DNA from: Oryzias latipes
Lineage: Eukaryota; Chordata; Actinopteri; Beloniformes; Adrianichthyidae
Length of the DNA: 64,000 nucleotides
NCBI RefSeq assembly: GCF_002234675.1
Contig: NC_019866.2
Span: 6,119,307 to 6,183,306 of the forward strand
Reading direction: 5' to 3'
The notes beneath the pieces are model-generated. The model was given only the letters and a program-made list of their open reading frames with translations. It was not told where the DNA came from and ran no database searches. Position numbers and translations under genes: made by a program. Positions 60,001 through 64,000 of this stretch are shown here, in pieces. Each line of letters opens with the position of its first letter. Position 1 is the stretch's first letter.

Positions 60001-63000
60001 TAAAAAAACAAAAAACAAAAACACAAACTTTTTGATAAGAACTAGTACTTATGACTGGGCTGTATAACATTCACGTTGAAGTGATTTTATCTAACAGTTA
60101 GTTTTTCGGCCCATTTTTTCCCTTTTTGAATGTCAGATGAAACTCCTTGTTTCTACATGTTAATCTTATCTTATTATCAGATCTTTTGTTAAGTAAAAAC
60201 AGCTGCTTGATCAGATATTCATTCATTCATTTTCTTAACCGTTTTATCCCTTTCGGGGTCACGGGGCTGCCGGAGCCTATCCTGGCCACTTGTGGGCGAA
60301 GGCAGGGGGGACACCCTGAACAAGTCGCCAGTTTGTTGCAGGGTAGAATGTCCTCACTCACACACACACCCATTCACTCCCGCACTCACACCTATGGTCA
60401 ATTTAGAGTTGCCAATTAACCTATGAAGCATGTTTTTGGATGGTGGGAGGAAGCTGGAGACCCCGGAGAGAACCCACGCATGCACGGGGAGAACATTCAA
60501 TTTTCAATTCAATTTTATTTGTATAGCCCAAAATCACGACAACAGTCGTCTCGATGGGCTTCGAAGTAAAACATGAAATCAAAAGGATCACGAATACAAA
60601 GAGTTCAATAGAAAAATACTAAAATGAACTAACAAACTGACTAAGCTATACTGGCATCCCTGCCCTTAGACCCCCCTTCGCGGTAAGGAAAAACTCCCAA
60701 AAAAACCGGATTCCGGAAAAAACGAAGAAACCTCAGGGGTGCCCACATGAAGGAGGGATCCTCCCCCAGGACGGACAGGCGATTTACCAGAAATCTTAGA
60801 GAAGAATTAACTTATCTAAATCTACAACTACATATATAAAAGTCCAGCAGACGAGCTTCATCCAGCCGTGGTTGTGGGGACAGTCAAAGGCGCGAGTCGA
60901 GCCGGAGACAGGAACCACAGCCAGGTGTAGGAGCAGGAGCAGAGACGAGGTACTCGGTCAGGTACAGAGCAGAGACGAGCCAGAGATGAGCCAGAGGCAG
61001 GATCCACAGCCAGGTGTAGGAGCAGGAGCAAAGGCGAGGTAAACGGTCAGGAACTGGAGCACGGATGAGCCAACTGGAGTCTGGAAGCACTCCCACTCCC
61101 CAGGAGGGGAGAGGAAAAGAGGGACAATACATGAATCGCACTGCACCAAACAGAGGCATGGAGAACTAAATGATAAATTATGATCAAGAATAGAGGAGAG
61201 GAAGGGTAGAAGTAAAAAAGGAAAGAGGACAGAACCCCAGTGCACCATAGTTACCCCAGCTTCAACTTCTAGCAGCCTTTTAAAAGAAATAGTTATTATT
61301 AAGTTTAATTTAAACAAACTAACATTAAGTTAAATAATCTCTGAATACTAGCTAGTCTGACAATAAGCCTGTCCAAAGAGGAATGTTTTCAGTCTAGCTT
61401 TGAATGTAGAAACTGAGTCGGCCTCTCTTACATGAGCTGGGAGTTTATTCCATAAGACAGGGGCTTGGTGGCCAAACGCTCTACCTCCAACCGTACTTTT
61501 ACTAATTCTAGGAACCACAAGCAGTCCTGCATTTTGCGAGCGAAGTGTTCTGATTGGTTGGTAAGGGACTATGAGGTCCTTAATATAGGACGGGGCCATT
61601 CCATGTAAGGCCTTATAGGTTAACAGGAGGATCTTGAACTTAATTCTAGAATCAACTGGGAGCCAATGGAGCGAAACTAACACAGGAGTGATGTGATCTC
61701 TTCTGCTGGTTCCAGCTAACAATCTAGCAGCTGCGTTCTGAACAAGCTGGAGACTTCTTAAGGAACTCTTAGGACACGCTGCTAACAAGGAGTTACAGTA
61801 ATCCAGCCTCGACGTAACAAATGCATGGATGAGTTTTTCAGCATCACTCTTAGAAAGTATATTTCTGATCTTAGCAATATTTCGCAGGTGAAAAACATGC
61901 AAACTCCACACAGAAAGGTCCCCCACTGATGTTCTGTTTTTCATGTCCCCCAGCCGGGACTTGAACCGGGGGCCTTCTTGCTGTGAGGCAAGAGCGCTAA
62001 CCACTGGGCCACCGTGCAGCCCGCTTGATAGTAGTAAATTATAAAATTATCTTGATCAGATAATTTTATAATTTACTACTATTTTATTATTACAATTTTA
62101 CTATTTTTAGACTAACTCTTTTTGCAGTGTAGAAATTATCAGAGTATTTTTTTGTCATTTTTAGTCTAAATTATGTCAGATTTAGGTATTTTTTGTTGAA
62201 ACACAAGCCAAACATTTTGTATTGCCTGTTTTTTCTCTCAGAACCACAGACAAAAACATGAGAATTTCTTGTGTTGGAACAAACAGAACTGCTTATACAT
62301 GTGGGTGTCTTAATCATCCTCCGTCTTTACACTGAGGAGAAGCTCTGCAAGATTAGTCACTGCTGCTGCAGTTCAATCATTTAAAGATGTCCAAAAATGT
62401 ACCGGTAATCATATACTTAACCACTGTGATGTTGAACGCATAGAGAAGGTCAAAGGGCAGCGCTGCAATCAGATCCACGAAGAACCAGGTGGTGCAGTAA
62501 TGTATGCAGATGGAGCGGCCGTCATACACAACTTGCCCTGACTGACTCACATAGGTGGTGCGGAAATTCAGAAAGATATCTGCAAGAGAAGCATGCAACA
62601 GTTGAAAAAGATGGGTTAATGCCAGACAAAAGGGGAAAAGGAGTGACCTGCTTTGAAAACAACTCATTGTCACTGAAGGGAAACGGGGTGTGACAGACGG
62701 CGAGTTATTTCTGTAACCCTGTCTGCTCAGAGACAAACTTGTAAAACCAAAGTTGTGTCGCAGATGTGGTTTGACACCTTTGCTGAGTGAAAAAATGGAG
62801 ACGAAGTGTGAGCAAACTCATTATAATTCATAACCTGGGGCATCAAAGACACCCAGGGTGCGTGAGGAATGGTGGGGTGCAGTCATGTGTTACCCATTGT
62901 CAGGGAAAACGGATATAAGTTATGGGATGTACAGTTTCTTGATTTCAATAATATGAAATTGAGATCATATCCAACATGCATTTTACTTTGTAAAAGTCAC

Positions 63001-64000
63001 TTTAAAGCTATAGAAACACAAGCATAGAGAAAAAACATTTGTGGAAGCTGTTGGTAAACAGTAAAGATGCTTTGGACACACCGGGTTTGTGAGGCTGTAT
63101 ACGCACATTCTTGAAAACAAATTAAGCCCACGGTGTTCAAACTGGAGAAGCGGCGAGAGGATTCATCTTCTTTTCTTTTTCTACTGTTTACTGGCGCATG
63201 TCTGCCACCTACAGCTTACTGCATGTTTTTTCTATCACAGCTCTGTTTCAACAAATAGGAAACACTTGGCGTCATATCATTCCGGCCAGGACTATTTATT
63301 TCTCTATGATTCATAGTTCAATGTGTCGATAAGATTGACTGACTTCTTGGGTTGTTTTTTCTCAGACACGGTTTGTGTTTTACACATACCTGACATGTTT
63401 CGGCGGAATCCCTTCCGCCTTCATCAGAGTCGTCATTAGGTGGTGGTGATGTGACGTCTTAAAAAACGCGAAACATGTCAGGTATGTGAAAAAACACAAA
63501 CCGTGTCTGAGAAAAAATAACCAAAGAAGTCTATTAATTTCTCTTTCATGATCAAATTTTAAACAGTGTGACTTAGAAAATAAACTGGGTGGGCCACAAG
63601 CTCCCTGTTCCAAGCTCTTGGTAATGGGAAGGGGGGCCGGGGTTGCTTAGAGGTGAATTTCAAATGAACTACTGCCGCTCTGCAGAAACTATGTCCTAGA
63701 AAATGACACAAGTTTGTTCATTTTGGGTAAAAATAACATAAATCATAAATAGATGATTGGAGTGGGTCATTAGGTGAAAGCTTGACAAGGTCTGAATACA
63801 TCATACCGAGCATGAAGAGCATCTCCACCGCTATATCACTGCCTAAAGTGCTTCGACTGACAAGTGAATGGTGGTCAGGGCCCTCATAATGGCTGACAAA
63901 GCAGACATTGAAAGGCACGGTGATGGCTACGTAGAAGGTCGCCAGCAGAATGAGCCAGTCCCACAAGGCCTTGAAGATGCTGTAATGCAGCAGAATGAAG
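54041..64000 (-). CDS. kcnh4: ELK-type voltage-gated potassium channel KCNH4, 5' part outside window
   Basis: Eleven exons join in frame to about 922 residues: 64000-63807 (partial), 62579-62422, 59479-59272, 58924-58730, 58645-58446, 57650-57401, 57301-57087, 56481-56150, 55943-55867, 55708-55632, 54901-54041. The product is a plasma-membrane K+ channel subunit of the EAG/ERG/ELK family. In order: S1 ([18 protein letters not shown]), S2-S3 ([27 protein letters not shown]), S4 ([18 protein letters not shown]), S5, the pore helix and filter SVGFGN (GFG as in this family), S6 plus C-linker, the cyclic-nucleotide-binding homology domain (57650-57087), a Ser/Pro-rich tail with [10 protein letters not shown], and a short coiled coil ([20 protein letters not shown]). 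The last exon encodes 286 residues, longer than the human tail. The N-terminal PAS/EAG domain is beyond the edge. kcnh4 rather than kcnh8 is chosen by synteny. Confidence 0.93.
60497..61890 (-). mobile_element. 5'-truncated L2-type LINE nested in the SINE
   Basis: Downstream of the coding part is a 3' region ending with the common fish tail sequence AATTGAATTGAAAATTGA (minus strand). The coding part (about 61888-61348) is the C-terminal portion of a non-LTR reverse transcriptase polyprotein: [80 protein letters not shown]. It is typical of the L2/CR1 group. The endonuclease and the catalytic RT core are absent. Short AACAT at both joints may be a target duplication. Confidence 0.8.
61348..62004 (-). 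pseudogene. Chimeric open frame: SINE-derived start fused to LINE RT C-terminus
   Basis: A 218-codon open frame starts in the SINE head (about the first 39 residues, [18 protein letters not shown]...) and continues without a stop into the LINE reverse-transcriptase C-terminus. It is an accident of nesting: the LINE part lacks all catalytic RT motifs. It lies within a kcnh4 intron on the same strand, so it is transcribed as intron, and translation is not expected. Confidence 0.7.
62028..62082. repeat. 25-bp-arm palindrome at the SINE junction
   Basis: The arm at 62028-62052 (starting ATAGTAGTAAATTATAAAAT) is the perfect reverse complement of 62058-62082, with the 5-nt spacer TGATC. The right arm is genomic flank; the left arm lies between the SINE head and the target duplication. 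Confidence 0.92.
63341..63531. repeat. Foldback element with hammerhead-like core
   Basis: Arms of about 62 nt (63341-63402 and 63469-63531) are inverted copies with few mismatches. Both contain CAGACACGGTTTGTGTTTT and ACATACCTGACATGTTTCG in opposite orientation. On the minus strand, positions 63427-63397 read CTGATGA, A, a 7-bp stem GGCGGAA-GGGA-TTCCGCC, then GAAAC. That order resembles the hammerhead ribozyme core, although the extra A and the lack of an adjacent stem I argue against a working ribozyme. Penelope-like retroelements are known to carry hammerheads. Confidence 0.6.
63590..63776 (+). repeat. Dispersed MITE copy, 3' half, kcnh4 intron
   Basis: Contains CTGCAGAAACTATGTCCTAG, AAAATGACACAAGTTTGTTC and the terminal GATTGGAGTGGGTCATTAG. 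The left half is missing or replaced. It lies about 30 nt from the donor of the kcnh4 exon ending at 63807. Confidence 0.7.

Larger units (their letters stand above)
60218..62023 (-). mobile_element. tRNA-derived SINE interrupted by a LINE, kcnh4 intron
   Basis: On the minus strand the head starts GGGCTGCACGGTGGCCCAGT with a box A-like TGGCCCAGTGG (62001-62011) and a box B GGTTCAAGTCC (61957-61967). It continues with the familiar fish sequence AGTTTGCATGTT, is interrupted at 61890-60497 by a LINE, and resumes as CTCCCCGTGCATGCGTGGGT, ending in an ATGAATGAAT tail near 60218. A 12-bp direct repeat CTTGATCAGATA at 60206-60217 and 62051-62062 is the likely target duplication, with extra inverted-flank DNA between the head and the right copy. 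Confidence 0.8.

Noticed and set aside
60884-61317. Two minus-strand open frames rich in CSCSYTWLW-type repeats
   Set aside because: They lie in the 3' region of the L2-type LINE and reflect an internal near-duplicate segment (CCAGGTGTAGGAGCAGGAGC, plus strand), not a protein.

Overview
The window is genomic DNA from a bony fish, probably a percomorph teleost. Evidence for this is the compact GT-AG intron structure, fish-type Tc1, hAT, L2 and tRNA-SINE repeats, and vertebrate proteins of teleost flavour. Four protein-coding genes were rebuilt exon by exon from splice signals and reading-frame continuity, and all lie on the minus strand. From right to left (their direction of transcription) they are kcnh4 (ELK-type voltage-gated K+ channel, 5' part cut off by the window edge), rab5c (early-endosome Rab GTPase), kat2a (GCN5 acetyltransferase of SAGA/ATAC) and dhx58 (LGP2, RIG-I-like RNA sensor). 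This is the same order and relative orientation as KCNH4-RAB5C-KAT2A-DHX58 on human chromosome 17q21. The intronless HSPB9 that sits between KAT2A and RAB5C in human is not visible here.

Layout: positions 1-24,657 hold no gene I can support, only repeats. These are a tRNA-derived SINE with a perfect 19-bp target duplication, TA microsatellites, a G-rich tract, a rearranged Tc1-like transposon with a disabled transposase, and a possible minus-strand first exon near 7.0-7.3 kb. dhx58 occupies 24,658-28,478 with 11 coding exons and 681 residues. It has a leader exon, a TATA-like box and a perfect interferon-response (ISRE) core just upstream. kat2a occupies 30,895-40,737 with 18 exons and about 810 residues; its introns have absorbed a hAT element, a hAT-like MITE, a Tc1 relic and a 27-nt homopolymer. 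rab5c has coding exons at 43,102-47,514 (218 residues) and a long first intron reaching a probable promoter near 52.3 kb. kcnh4 runs from 54,041 off the right edge with 11 exons seen and about 922 residues, lacking only the N-terminal PAS part. Its introns contain an L2-type LINE nested in a SINE and a foldback element.

The four genes do not form one pathway: an ion channel, a trafficking GTPase, a chromatin enzyme and an innate immune sensor, kept together by ancient synteny. The most unusual material is in the repeats. Two insertions (the Tc1 element at 14.7-16.4 kb and the SINE/LINE composite at 60.2-62.1 kb) each carry an inverted copy of flanking DNA at one end, which suggests template switching during insertion or repair. 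A foldback element at 63.3-63.5 kb has a partial hammerhead-ribozyme-like core. A dispersed MITE family with TTAAAGACCCACTC ends occurs in at least eight copies. No clearly new gene system was found.
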